14,565 nt of DNA from Anaerolineae bacterium. Lineage in GTDB: Bacteria; Chloroflexota; Anaerolineae; 4572-78; J111. Below the pieces are notes generated by a model. That model was given only the letters and a program-made list of their open reading frames with translations. It ran no database searches and was not told where the DNA came from. Every line of letters starts with the position of its first letter. The stretch's first letter is position 1. Below are positions 7,772-14,565 of the stretch, piece after piece. The translations under genes and the position numbers were made by a program. The DNA lies in NCBI GenBank assembly GCA_020433835.1, contig JAGRBY010000115.1:1-14565 (forward strand), given 5' to 3'.

Positions 7772-8986
7772 ATGTTTGTAACCCTTAAAGAAGAAATTGT
7801 CCAAGAACTTCAAGCATTAGCCGCTGACGGGCCAGTGAGCAACATCAAGCAACCGTTGTACGGACGCAGACTGGATAACAATTCCGTTATTCAGGTATTG
7901 AGTTTACACCCGGAGGGTTTAATGCCCGTAGGCTACGCTCTTCACACTCAAGAACCGTCGCTCGCTGGGTTAGCCTCGCCGGTGAACGACGGACAAATCT
8001 GCCTTTGCCTCGATAACGCGAAGGCCCCCTCATTTTCTTGCTTTATTTATGACAATGCTCGGTGGCAGCCGGTGGATTATGAGATAGTTCGCATTCAGGC
8101 CAATTTTTATCAACGTTTACAAGGTTTGTTTGACACCGGATATCTCTTCGACAAAAAGGTTACGATCATCGGCTTGGGCACCGGCGGAGGGCTGATTACG
8201 TTAGAGTTGGCAAAAAATGGAGTGGGTCATTTCCAACTGGTTGATTTTGACCGTCTTCAGGTACACAACGTGGCCCGCCATGTCTGCGGATTGAGTGATT
8301 TGGGACGGTATAAAACTAAGGCTGTGGCCGAACTCATTCACAACCATCATCCTCAGGTAATGGTGACAACAGCCGAATATGATATTCTGGAAAATCGCGC
8401 CAAGCTAAAAGAGATTGTCACCGGCAGCGATTTGGTCATTGCCGCTACCGACTCTGAGCGATCTAAACGATTGATTAATCAGGTTTGCTGGCCGCAGCAG
8501 ATACCGGTTATCTATGGCGCAGCTTATGATCGGGCCTTTGGAGGCGATGTTATCCGCGTCATCCCCCCCGATACGGCTTGCTATGAGTGTGCGTTTAAGC
8601 AATTGGTTGAGCTATTTGAAACGGCTCCTCGTAAAGGGGAGATCGATTATGCCGCCGAGGATGTTAGTAAGGTTATAGCCGAACCGGGTTTGGGACTTGA
8701 TGTGGCCTTTATCGCTTTGATTATGAGCAAGATGGCCCTGCTAACTTTACTGCGAGGCAGCGAAAGCACTCTCGAAGATCTGCCGGCCGATTGGATTCTC
8801 TGGGGCAACCAGGCTACCTGGGTTTTCGAGAAACCTCTGGAGAGTATTTTTATGGAAGTACCGGTTAACCCGACTTGTCCCGTTTGCCGGTATGAAGCCT
8901 ACATGGCCGCAGAGTTAGGCATGACTATTGACGAGGCTGAAGCCGCAGGAAAAGCAATTTTGGAGAGTATTCAACCAGAAAATTGA
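7772..8986 (+). CDS. E1/ThiF-like modifier-activating enzyme with N-terminal JAB-like region
   Basis: The C-terminal two thirds are a ThiF/MoeB/E1 Rossmann domain: GLGTGGG (134-140) for ATP, D158-x-D160 and N166/R169 in the usual DxDxxxxxNxxR block, K181/K183, and two Cys pairs (C270/C273 and C369/C372) that form the structural zinc site. It should adenylate the modifier's C terminus and hand it on to the E2. The N-terminal ~115 residues follow the order of a JAB core (PLYGRRLDNNSVIQVLSL, then MPVGYALHTQEPS...ND) but have lost the HxH pair, so I read it as an inactive JAB. The crossover-loop region (280-320) where ThiF and MoeB carry the catalytic Cys has none. Start: AAGGAG at 7761-7766. Confidence 0.88.
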   Translation: MFVTLKEEIVQELQALAADGPVSNIKQPLYGRRLDNNSVIQVLSLHPEGLMPVGYALHTQEPSLAGLASPVNDGQICLCLDNAKAPSFSCFIYDNARWQPVDYEIVRIQANFYQRLQGLFDTGYLFDKKVTIIGLGTGGGLITLELAKNGVGHFQLVDFDRLQVHNVARHVCGLSDLGRYKTKAVAELIHNHHPQVMVTTAEYDILENRAKLKEIVTGSDLVIAATDSERSKRLINQVCWPQQIPVIYGAAYDRAFGGDVIRVIPPDTACYECAFKQLVELFETAPRKGEIDYAAEDVSKVIAEPGLGLDVAFIALIMSKMALLTLLRGSESTLEDLPADWILWGNQATWVFEKPLESIFMEVPVNPTCPVCRYEAYMAAELGMTIDEAEAAGKAILESIQPEN

Positions 8987-9010
8987 TTCAAGACTTAAGG
9001 AGACAAAATT

Positions 9011-10243
9011 ATGCCAAACAATAAAGCCCATATTAGCGAGTATGATCTGGTGGGTTCTCCGGACACCATCCCCGGCCCAAAATGGATGAGAAAATTAAGG
9101 GTAGATGCCGGCACGGCGGCAGTCATTACCCTCGATGGGGCCTATCGGGAAACGTTACCACCCGGCGGCCACATGCTGATTAAATATCCCCTTTTTAGAG
9201 AATGCAAAGTGTATCGGGTGAATACGAAAGATCGGCAACTAAGGGTCGAAACACAAGGGGAATTGATTATCCAAGAACCGGCCCCTGTACCTGTTGACCT
9301 AACCACGATGGTTACCTATCGGGTTGCTGAACCAAGGGTTGTCGCTCTGGAATTTAGCACTCCATTGGGGAACCTCTATGATTTTGCCCTTGAAGCTATG
9401 CGCGACGCAGTCAATCGGCTTCACTTTGAGGAATTTATGCAGGGCGGACATGCTGCGGAATATATTCTCCAACACCTACAGGGTCGAGGCTTAAAAGAAT
9501 ATCTGGGAATTCAAGTATTGAATGTTCAGGTCAGCAGTTTGCGCCCGGATGAAGACGTTCGCAAATTACTGGTACAGGAACAAATTGGAGTCCGAACGGA
9601 GCTAGCTGAAATTCAGCAGGAAAAAGTTCGCCATCAATGGGAGCAAGATCAGCAGCTTAATCAAGCGATGACTCAGCGTGATATCGCCAAACTGATTGAA
9701 CTCAATCCAGAATATGTAGCCCTGTTTCTCCCCGACCAATATTCAGAGATTGTAGGAGATAGCACCAAAATTCAGACCAAACGTTTGAAAGTGTTAATCG
9801 AGATGGCCAAAAACGGCATCATTCCTCAAGATACGCTCACCCGCTTGAATTTGGCCGATGCCCTGGGGGATGCTGTAGGTGTGTTGTCCTCAGCCCCGGC
9901 AACATCTCAACTTGGCAGCGGGGGCGAACCCACGCGTCAGGCCTCCATCTCGGCAGACGAAAGAATTCAGCAAGAATGTTCGGCTCTAATAGCACGCGCC
10001 TATGATGTTGTTGTGAAGGATGAGCCGGGGGGGTATTACTATATCATTGTCAATCTCAACGATTACGAGGAGCAGGACGTGCGTGTTTATTTTGTCTGCA
10101 CTCAGGATTATCCTAACCATCCCCCCCAAGTGACAATTGAGGTCGATGGCTCTGAAAAGGAATTTCGTTCCACGCATTCATGGCATTATAAACGAACCAT
10201 GCTTGATATTTTGGGCGAAATTGAAGCGTTCTATGGCAGCTAA
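9011..10243 (+). CDS. SPFH/band 7 protein with C-terminal RWD/E2-like domain
   Basis: Residues about 26-200 match the SPFH (stomatin/prohibitin/flotillin) pattern: an N-terminal beta domain (AGTAAVITLDGAYRETLPPGGH), a second beta layer (LTTMVTYRVAEP) and the helix DFALEAMRDAVNRL with a following GIQVLNVQVSSLRPD strand. A charged helical segment (181-230, likely coiled coil) follows. Residues about 315-408 are a clear copy of the local RWD/E2-like domain (VRVYFVCTQDYPNHPP, then W391 and the helix MLDILGEIEAFY) without an active-site Cys. No N-terminal membrane helix is seen, so membrane attachment would be peripheral or through partners. SPFH proteins form large ring or cage assemblies on membranes, so this fusion may display many E2-like docking domains at once (inference). 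Start: AAGGAG at 8997-9002. Confidence 0.85.
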   Translation: MPNNKAHISEYDLVGSPDTIPGPKWMRKLRVDAGTAAVITLDGAYRETLPPGGHMLIKYPLFRECKVYRVNTKDRQLRVETQGELIIQEPAPVPVDLTTMVTYRVAEPRVVALEFSTPLGNLYDFALEAMRDAVNRLHFEEFMQGGHAAEYILQHLQGRGLKEYLGIQVLNVQVSSLRPDEDVRKLLVQEQIGVRTELAEIQQEKVRHQWEQDQQLNQAMTQRDIAKLIELNPEYVALFLPDQYSEIVGDSTKIQTKRLKVLIEMAKNGIIPQDTLTRLNLADALGDAVGVLSSAPATSQLGSGGEPTRQASISADERIQQECSALIARAYDVVVKDEPGGYYYIIVNLNDYEEQDVRVYFVCTQDYPNHPPQVTIEVDGSEKEFRSTHSWHYKRTMLDILGEIEAFYGS

Positions 10244-10278
10244 GGATCGTGAATACAATAACTTCCGCATTTGCGTTT

Positions 10279-10344
10279 GGGTAATTGGTAAATAGGTAGT
10301 GGTTATTCAATCTCCAATCTCTAATTACCAGTTACCAATTACCC
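10279..10344. repeat. Perfect 13-bp inverted repeat with 40-base loop
   Basis: GGGTAATTGGTAA (10279-10291) is exactly inverted at 10332-10344. The loop side of the right arm also has a short direct repetition (ATTACCA/GTTACCA/ATTACCC). No T-run follows, so it is not a classic intrinsic terminator. It looks like a dispersed palindromic intergenic repeat (REP or MITE-like) that could form a stem in RNA between the two gene groups. Confidence 0.75.
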
Positions 10345-10378
10345 GACAGAATGGGGTAAGTTAATTAATTCTCCTTCC

Positions 10379-10392
10379 TAAATAATTATTTA
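10379..10392. promoter_or_regulatory. 14-bp AT palindrome upstream of the ATPase gene
   Basis: TAAATAATTATTTA is a perfect palindrome 39 bases before the TTG start. It could be an operator for a dimeric regulator or part of an AT-rich promoter. A TATAAC at 10407-10412 could serve as a -10 element, but no good -35 is visible at the right distance. AT-rich DNA makes chance palindromes fairly likely. Confidence 0.3.
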
Positions 10393-10416
10393 TCCCATCT
10401 ATTCCGTATAACCACG

Positions 10417-10423
10417 AAGGAGG
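10417..10423 (+). promoter_or_regulatory. Strong ribosome binding site for the TTG start at 10432
   Basis: AAGGAGG, complementary to the 16S rRNA 3' end, sits 8 bases before TTG 10432. This is the reason for choosing a TTG start. Confidence 0.8.
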
Positions 10424-10431
10424 TTTTAACC

Positions 10432-13269
10432 TTGAAACCTTTTATTTACGTCAGTGATTATCACAAACATACCGATGAAACCTGGACCGAGCAGGGCCTT
10501 CAGCCGATTGAAATTGGTGGAGCCCATGGTATTTTCGCGGCCCGTATTCCTTTCATCCCCAGTTTTCTCTCGGACGATTTTACCCGTATGATGACCAATG
10601 ATGCCTGGGGGCGTAATCAACTGGTCGTGAAGCGCCAAATCAGGTTTATCAATGATTTGGCCAATGCGACCGAGCATGCCGCCACATTTGATTTACGCTA
10701 TATCGCTAACCCGGCTAAAGATAGCCGACAAAAAGGGACTATTGATATAGTACTGCTGGGCAAAGTGTTCCATCGCAATATCCGTATGGCCCAAAACGTT
10801 GCCCTTGATCTGTGGCATAAAATTCAGGCCCATTTCCCCTTGGAAGACCCCTACAACTACCCACTTGAACCGGTTACCGATGAAGCTATCTTTCATGATT
10901 ATTTTACCCCTATCCCTTTAGCCAATCTCAAACCTGGCCAATTGGTTGAGGTTCGAAAATTTGAGGATCGTGACCCCTACATAGGCGATACACTTTTTAC
11001 CGGTTACCATCCTCATCGCTTTCTACCTAACCTTAGATTTAGCGCGTTGGGCAGTTTAATGGAAACATTAGCCCGGCAGCCAAAAAAATGTGTGGTTAGC
11101 ATTAGCCTGAAACCAACAAGTCTCTTCAAAGAAGAGCTGAGAAATATTGAGCACATGCTCAACACCTACGAGACAATGACGAAGGAAGGAGAAGGCTGGA
11201 TCAAACTTCATCGCAAAGAACGTCTTGATGATTTAAAGGATACTTATTGGTCTCTCATTAACCAACGCCATCATCTCTTTACTATCAAGGTTCAAATTCT
11301 GGGGGAAGGGCAAGCCCCTAGAGATGTAGTTCATGCTCTAGGCTCAGAATTTATGGATAACACAACCGAGGAACCCAGACTGTGGTCGGCGGAAAGCCCG
11401 GCCAATCCAATAGAGCTTGAAACAGCAATCAACAATTTTCAATTTCTGGAACACAAATTGTGGGGTGATAACAATAACGATCCACGCACCAGACGGCTAC
11501 GTTTTTTAGTAACGGCCTATGAGGCGGCCGGCGCTTTTCGGTTGCCTATCCCACCTGAAAGTGGCTATATGCCTAGCCTGACCGTACGAGATGAAGCCTT
11601 TGTCCTACCTTCGGAAATGCTGATGCCTACAGACAAAGAACCAACAGTAGAGTTAGGGGAAATCATTCACCGAGGCACTCGCACCGGCATTCCTTTTCAT
11701 CTCGCCCTTAATGACTTCAAACGTCACGCTTTAGTGAATGGGGCCACCGGCAGTGGTAAAACCAACACCTGTTTACATTTGTTATCCCAAATGTGGGCCA
11801 AATATCGTATCCCTTTTCTTGTTCTCTATCCCATTGATAAACCTGACTACCGGTTGCTTATGGCCGATCCGGAAATTCGGGAGGATTTGTTGATATTTAC
11901 ACTGGGCGATGAAACCACCGTTCCATTTCGATTTAATCCGTTTAACATTCCCAAAGGTATTCTGTTAAAGACACACATGAGCCAGTTGATGCGCTGTTTT
12001 ACCGCTGCATTTACCCTGTGGGACCCACTGCCGGCCATATATCGCGAGGGATTACGCCGGGTTTATCTAAACCATGGATGGGATCTGGTTAATGGGAAAG
12101 GAGGAGAGGGAGAAGGTTCAATTCCAATGATGAGCGATTTCTACGACAGTCTGGTGGAAGCAGCCGAGGAATTAACTCAGGATTATGGTCAGGAAGCAAA
12201 AGGCAACATCCGGCAAGGGACAGAAATTCGCATTCGCGATTTACTACACAATGTCGGCCCTGCCATTAACGTCAAAGAGCCGGTCTCCTTTGCCGAAATT
12301 TTGCATCGCCCAACGGTTATAGAACTGGGGCGGGTAGGATCTAGCGAAGATATTGCGCTGCTTATGGGCTTTTTGTTGACTATGCTCACTGAAGAACTGC
12401 AAAGCGCCCAGAAAGCCATCCCGCAAGAATTGCGCAATCAACAGCATATTACCCTGGTAGAAGAAGCACATCGGTTGATGCCGGCCCATCATACAGGCAG
12501 TCAACTACAAGCGGATCCCCGCTCAAAAGGCGGTGAGGATTTTAGTAACGTTTTGGCTGAGGTTAGAGGATTTGGCGAAAGTATTATCATCGCCGAGCAG
12601 ATTCCTGCATCTTTAGTGCCGGGGGCCATGGGCAATACGCACATCAAAATTATGCACTGGCTAGAAGATGCAACAAGTTTCCAACTCCTTAGTGACACCT
12701 TGAATTTAAACAAGCGACAACAGGAGTATACCCGGACGTTGGGCGTTGGCCAGAGTGTGGTCCGGGGGCGGTCGGGCAGTCCGGTCCATGTGCAAGTTAC
12801 CAACTATCTCGATCAATTCCAACGATCCGATGACTCGCCCATCATTCAGTTTACCTTACCGGATGGCACGATTATCAAGGATGATAGTGATACGAGCCTT
12901 AAGCAATTTATGGCCGATCGAGTCCAATTACCTGAGGCCGTGATTTGGGAGCAACCTCAATCAAATGGACTTCCTCCACGAGCAGACAGGATAGAATGTC
13001 AGCTTTATAAAGACATCGTCAACCAAATTTCAAAAACCAAGATGCAAGAGGATGCCCCGGCCATAGCCGCGGCGGCTAAAGCTAAAGATTGGCCTAAAGT
13101 CCGCGAAATTTGTCTTCAACGGTTGAAAGATGAGGGCTTAACCGCAAGCATTGAGGTGGCTAAATGCTACCTAATCCGCCTGGCCGACCAAAAATTGGCG
13201 AGCCGTGGGGGGCTGACCAACTATGAAGTGTATGATTTTATTCGTGAAGCGATTGCTAACTTTAAGTAG
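10432..13269 (+). CDS. HerA/VirB4-like P-loop ATPase (945 residues)
   Basis: This is a predicted hexameric HerA-FtsK superfamily motor. The Walker A motif GATGSGKT is at 437-444, just after a basic/hydrophobic lead (FKRHALVNG). The Walker B motif ITLVEEAHRL has E677/E678 and H680. R712 in a VRGFGESIIIAEQ segment is a candidate arginine finger, with Q723 as polar sensor. Residues 1-400 form a long N-terminal region resembling VirB4-like and archaeal HerA-type proteins, with the ATPase core at about 405-790 and a helical C-terminal extension at 820-945. There is no membrane helix. HerA proteins pump DNA, often with a nuclease partner (NurA) or in defence pairs. Here no nuclease follows, and the neighbours are a ubiquitin-like system and a zincin, so a protein-directed or membrane-complex role is possible (inference). 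The TTG start is set by AAGGAGG at 10417-10423. Confidence 0.88.
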   Translation: MKPFIYVSDYHKHTDETWTEQGLQPIEIGGAHGIFAARIPFIPSFLSDDFTRMMTNDAWGRNQLVVKRQIRFINDLANATEHAATFDLRYIANPAKDSRQKGTIDIVLLGKVFHRNIRMAQNVALDLWHKIQAHFPLEDPYNYPLEPVTDEAIFHDYFTPIPLANLKPGQLVEVRKFEDRDPYIGDTLFTGYHPHRFLPNLRFSALGSLMETLARQPKKCVVSISLKPTSLFKEELRNIEHMLNTYETMTKEGEGWIKLHRKERLDDLKDTYWSLINQRHHLFTIKVQILGEGQAPRDVVHALGSEFMDNTTEEPRLWSAESPANPIELETAINNFQFLEHKLWGDNNNDPRTRRLRFLVTAYEAAGAFRLPIPPESGYMPSLTVRDEAFVLPSEMLMPTDKEPTVELGEIIHRGTRTGIPFHLALNDFKRHALVNGATGSGKTNTCLHLLSQMWAKYRIPFLVLYPIDKPDYRLLMADPEIREDLLIFTLGDETTVPFRFNPFNIPKGILLKTHMSQLMRCFTAAFTLWDPLPAIYREGLRRVYLNHGWDLVNGKGGEGEGSIPMMSDFYDSLVEAAEELTQDYGQEAKGNIRQGTEIRIRDLLHNVGPAINVKEPVSFAEILHRPTVIELGRVGSSEDIALLMGFLLTMLTEELQSAQKAIPQELRNQQHITLVEEAHRLMPAHHTGSQLQADPRSKGGEDFSNVLAEVRGFGESIIIAEQIPASLVPGAMGNTHIKIMHWLEDATSFQLLSDTLNLNKRQQEYTRTLGVGQSVVRGRSGSPVHVQVTNYLDQFQRSDDSPIIQFTLPDGTIIKDDSDTSLKQFMADRVQLPEAVIWEQPQSNGLPPRADRIECQLYKDIVNQISKTKMQEDAPAIAAAAKAKDWPKVREICLQRLKDEGLTASIEVAKCYLIRLADQKLASRGGLTNYEVYDFIREAIANFK

Positions 13270-13292
13270 TTTAAACCAAATAGGATTGGGCT

Positions 13293-13934
13293 ATGATAAC
13301 TCATTATAAAGGTGATGAAAAGAGAATCAACGAAGTTGATCTGGGCCGCATGGGTGAAATGGGTGAGATTGATGAGATAGACTTGGGTGTGACCGTTACT
13401 GAACAGATAGCACAAACTTTGCGAACGGATGCTCCGTTTGAGGCCCGGTTGGAAACCACAGCTCATGAGCTACGCCAATTGGAAGCTCTCCAGCCTGAGC
13501 AGTGGCAAACGTTAATTGAAGCTGAACGGCTGGCTATTTTGCAAGAGGTCGAACTCATCATTGCTAAAAACCAAGGGCGTCCGCCGGTTGAGGTTCATAT
13601 CGAGCCTAATGCTTCCTCCGGTCTCCTAGGCATTTATTCGCCAAGCACCAACCAGATTGCTATTTCACAAACCCACCTCAACAATGATAATGTACAAAAG
13701 GTTTTAGAGACCCTAGCCCATGAAAGCCGGCACGCTTATCAATATTATGCTGTTGACCATCTCGATTTCCATCCCGATGCACCCGAAGTGGAAGTTTGGC
13801 GAGAAAACATGGCCAACTATCTAGATGCAGAGATGTACGGCCAAAAACGATACGAACGGCAACCTATAGAAATCGATGCCCGGCGATATGGGCGCGAAAT
13901 TGTCGAATCTGTTTATGACGAAATCAAGAAATAA
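13293..13934 (+). CDS. HExxH zincin-like metallopeptidase
   Basis: Residues about 85-205 hold a zincin-type metalloprotease core. HESRH (143-147) gives H143 and H147 as zinc ligands and E144 as the catalytic base. The helix continues HAYQYY. Downstream, ERQPIEIDARRYG (188-200) offers E193 or D195 as the third ligand, as in zincins with a PxExDA motif. The strand IYSPSTNQIAIS before the helix fits the usual edge strand. The 213-residue length suits a small single-domain protease. The N terminus (about 1-45) is charged with a repetitive stretch (GRMGEMGEIDEID) that may be disordered, and a start at Met20 or Met23 is possible. It lies 23 bases after the ATPase gene, so the two may work together. 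No signal peptide is seen, so it probably acts in the cytoplasm. Confidence 0.75.
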   Translation: MITHYKGDEKRINEVDLGRMGEMGEIDEIDLGVTVTEQIAQTLRTDAPFEARLETTAHELRQLEALQPEQWQTLIEAERLAILQEVELIIAKNQGRPPVEVHIEPNASSGLLGIYSPSTNQIAISQTHLNNDNVQKVLETLAHESRHAYQYYAVDHLDFHPDAPEVEVWRENMANYLDAEMYGQKRYERQPIEIDARRYGREIVESVYDEIKK

Positions 13935-13945
13935 GGTGAGAAATA

Positions 13946-14251
13946 ATGGGCAACTTTACGCAAGAAGAAATCAGCCAACGCTTGATGTATGAATTTGATT
14001 ACCCGGAAAAAGGAGCCGGTTTGATCGCTGAACAGATAGTAAACTTTCAACCGGAAGTTAGAGCCGCTTTTAATCGCTGGTGGCAAACCGGACAGTTGAC
14101 CTCATTTGCAATTGAGGGGTACACCATTGAGCGTCTCCAGACCGAACACAGCATGAACCCAATTGCCGCTTTTTTAACATTGGATTGGTTACTAACAGAA
14201 CCGGAAGCAGCCCATGCCTCGTTACAGAGAGGTCACGATAAAATAACATAA
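13946..14251 (+). CDS. 101-residue helical protein of unknown function
   Basis: I recognise no named family. The protein is predicted mostly helical and soluble, with a Trp pair (FNRWWQTG), the phrase GYTIERLQTEHSMNP and a C-terminal stretch AFLTLDWLLTEPEAAHASL. This suggests a small all-alpha fold, and the pattern Met-Asn-Pro followed by a long helix recalls small uncharacterised proteins found beside metallopeptidases in other bacteria (from memory, not verified). AAGGTGAG at 13932-13939 overlaps the zincin stop and places the ATG 6 bases on, so the two genes are tightly linked. It might be an adaptor, inhibitor or substrate of the zincin. Confidence 0.7.
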   Translation: MGNFTQEEISQRLMYEFDYPEKGAGLIAEQIVNFQPEVRAAFNRWWQTGQLTSFAIEGYTIERLQTEHSMNPIAAFLTLDWLLTEPEAAHASLQRGHDKIT

Positions 14252-14565
14252 GCTCCGTAATGACGCCCAGCTTTGTATACGGTTTTAAATAATCTCGTTG
14301 ACGAAATCAATAGTTTTTTGCCTCAAAAGTGACCGTCACCCTTAAAATTCAGGTTGAGTCGCCGCTATCTCAAGAAATGGGCGCGTTTTCTTTGCTTTTT
14401 TCTTAGCCTTAGCCTGATTTACGCACTGTCATTCTATTCTCGAATGTAGCTGGTTTTTGTATTTAAGGAAGTTTTTGAAGATGAAGACTGTAATCCCCCG
14501 ATCCTGCATCATTAAAACCATCTCGCGTGAGAATAGTGTAACTACCGGTACCGGGTAAAGATAAA
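14252..14565. other. 314-base 3' region without a convincing gene
   Basis: No long ORF is open on either strand. The stretch holds a small GTGAC-C-GTCAC inverted repeat (14329-14339), a weak terminator-like hairpin with a T-run (14372-14401) and a 25-codon ATG ORF (14481-14558) preceded by AAGGAAG, too short to trust. It most likely marks the end of the operon and the start of the next unit. Confidence 0.6.
14372..14401 (+). terminator. Weak possible terminator
   Basis: AAGAAA (14372-14377) can pair with TTTCTT (14387-14392), and a run of six T follows at 14396-14401. The stem is short and all A-T apart from one G-C pair, so it is marginal as an intrinsic terminator. Its position 120 bases after the last operon gene is suitable. 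Confidence 0.25.

Noticed and set aside
8000..8012. ICLCL in the E1 N terminus as a second E2 active site
   Set aside because: It resembles the HLCLYY of the E2, but the preceding FP-x-PP turn and following helices are missing; a degenerate JAB explains the region better.
10244..10431. Riboswitch or CRISPR-like repeat in the intergenic region
   Set aside because: Only one inverted repeat and short 7-mer repetitions are present; there is no spacer-repeat array and no known riboswitch core recognised.
10432..13269. Conjugative VirB4 as part of a type IV secretion system
   Set aside because: The ATPase core fits HerA/VirB4, but no other conjugation genes (VirB6, VirB8, VirD4, relaxase) are in the window.
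14481..14558. 25-codon ORF with AAGGAAG upstream, ending Gly-Thr-Gly
   Set aside because: It is too short, and no homology is recognisable. A Gly-ending peptide is tempting as a modifier but is far shorter than a beta-grasp domain.
1..14565. tRNA, rRNA, insertion sequence or integrase
   Set aside because: No cloverleaf, transposase motif or terminal repeats of an insertion sequence were seen in the gaps or gene products.

Overview
This window looks like chromosomal DNA from a Chloroflexota (Anaerolineae-like) bacterium. The phylum call is an inference from moderate GC, AAGGAG-type ribosome binding sites and long extracellular linkers made of Pro-Thr repeats, which are typical of secreted proteins in that phylum. 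All genes lie on the + strand, mostly 0-50 bases apart, so they read as one operon or two consecutive ones.

Module 1 (125-10243) is a prokaryotic ubiquitin-like conjugation and deconjugation system spread over the membrane. It encodes one E2-like enzyme with a catalytic-type Cys (5840-6292), one E1/ThiF-like adenylating enzyme (7772-8986) and three JAMM (JAB/MPN) isopeptidase-like proteins with intact zinc ligands (125-1126, 1138-2748, 6295-7752). Around them is an unusual series of E2-fold (RWD/UEV-like) domains without the active-site Cys. I find these fused to two of the JAB proteins, to a four-helix membrane protein (4143-4940), to a single-pass membrane protein (4957-5631) and to an SPFH/band 7 protein (9011-10243), with a probable degenerate copy on the third JAB protein. 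Two single-pass proteins add outward-facing parts: an SH3b domain on the second JAB protein and a Pro/Thr stalk with a beta-rich domain at 2799-4124. A 59-residue protein (5661-5840) is translationally coupled to the E2. No conventional beta-grasp modifier ending in Gly-Gly is visible.

A 188-base intergenic region (10244-10431) holds a perfect 13-bp inverted repeat and a 14-bp AT palindrome, and may contain a promoter. Module 2 (10432-14251) encodes a 945-residue HerA/VirB4-like P-loop ATPase that starts at TTG, an HExxH zincin-like protein and a 101-residue protein of unknown function. The last 314 bases hold no convincing gene.

Working model (inference): the E1 and E2 attach a modifier, still unidentified, to proteins at the membrane. 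The inactive E2-like domains act as docking modules that bring the E2, the modifier or tagged substrates to membrane and SPFH platforms. The JAMM enzymes process or remove the modifier. The HerA-like motor and zincin remodel or degrade targets. The extracellular domains suggest that the system responds to envelope or external signals. Defence against phage or quality control of membrane proteins are both possible, and the sequence does not decide between them.
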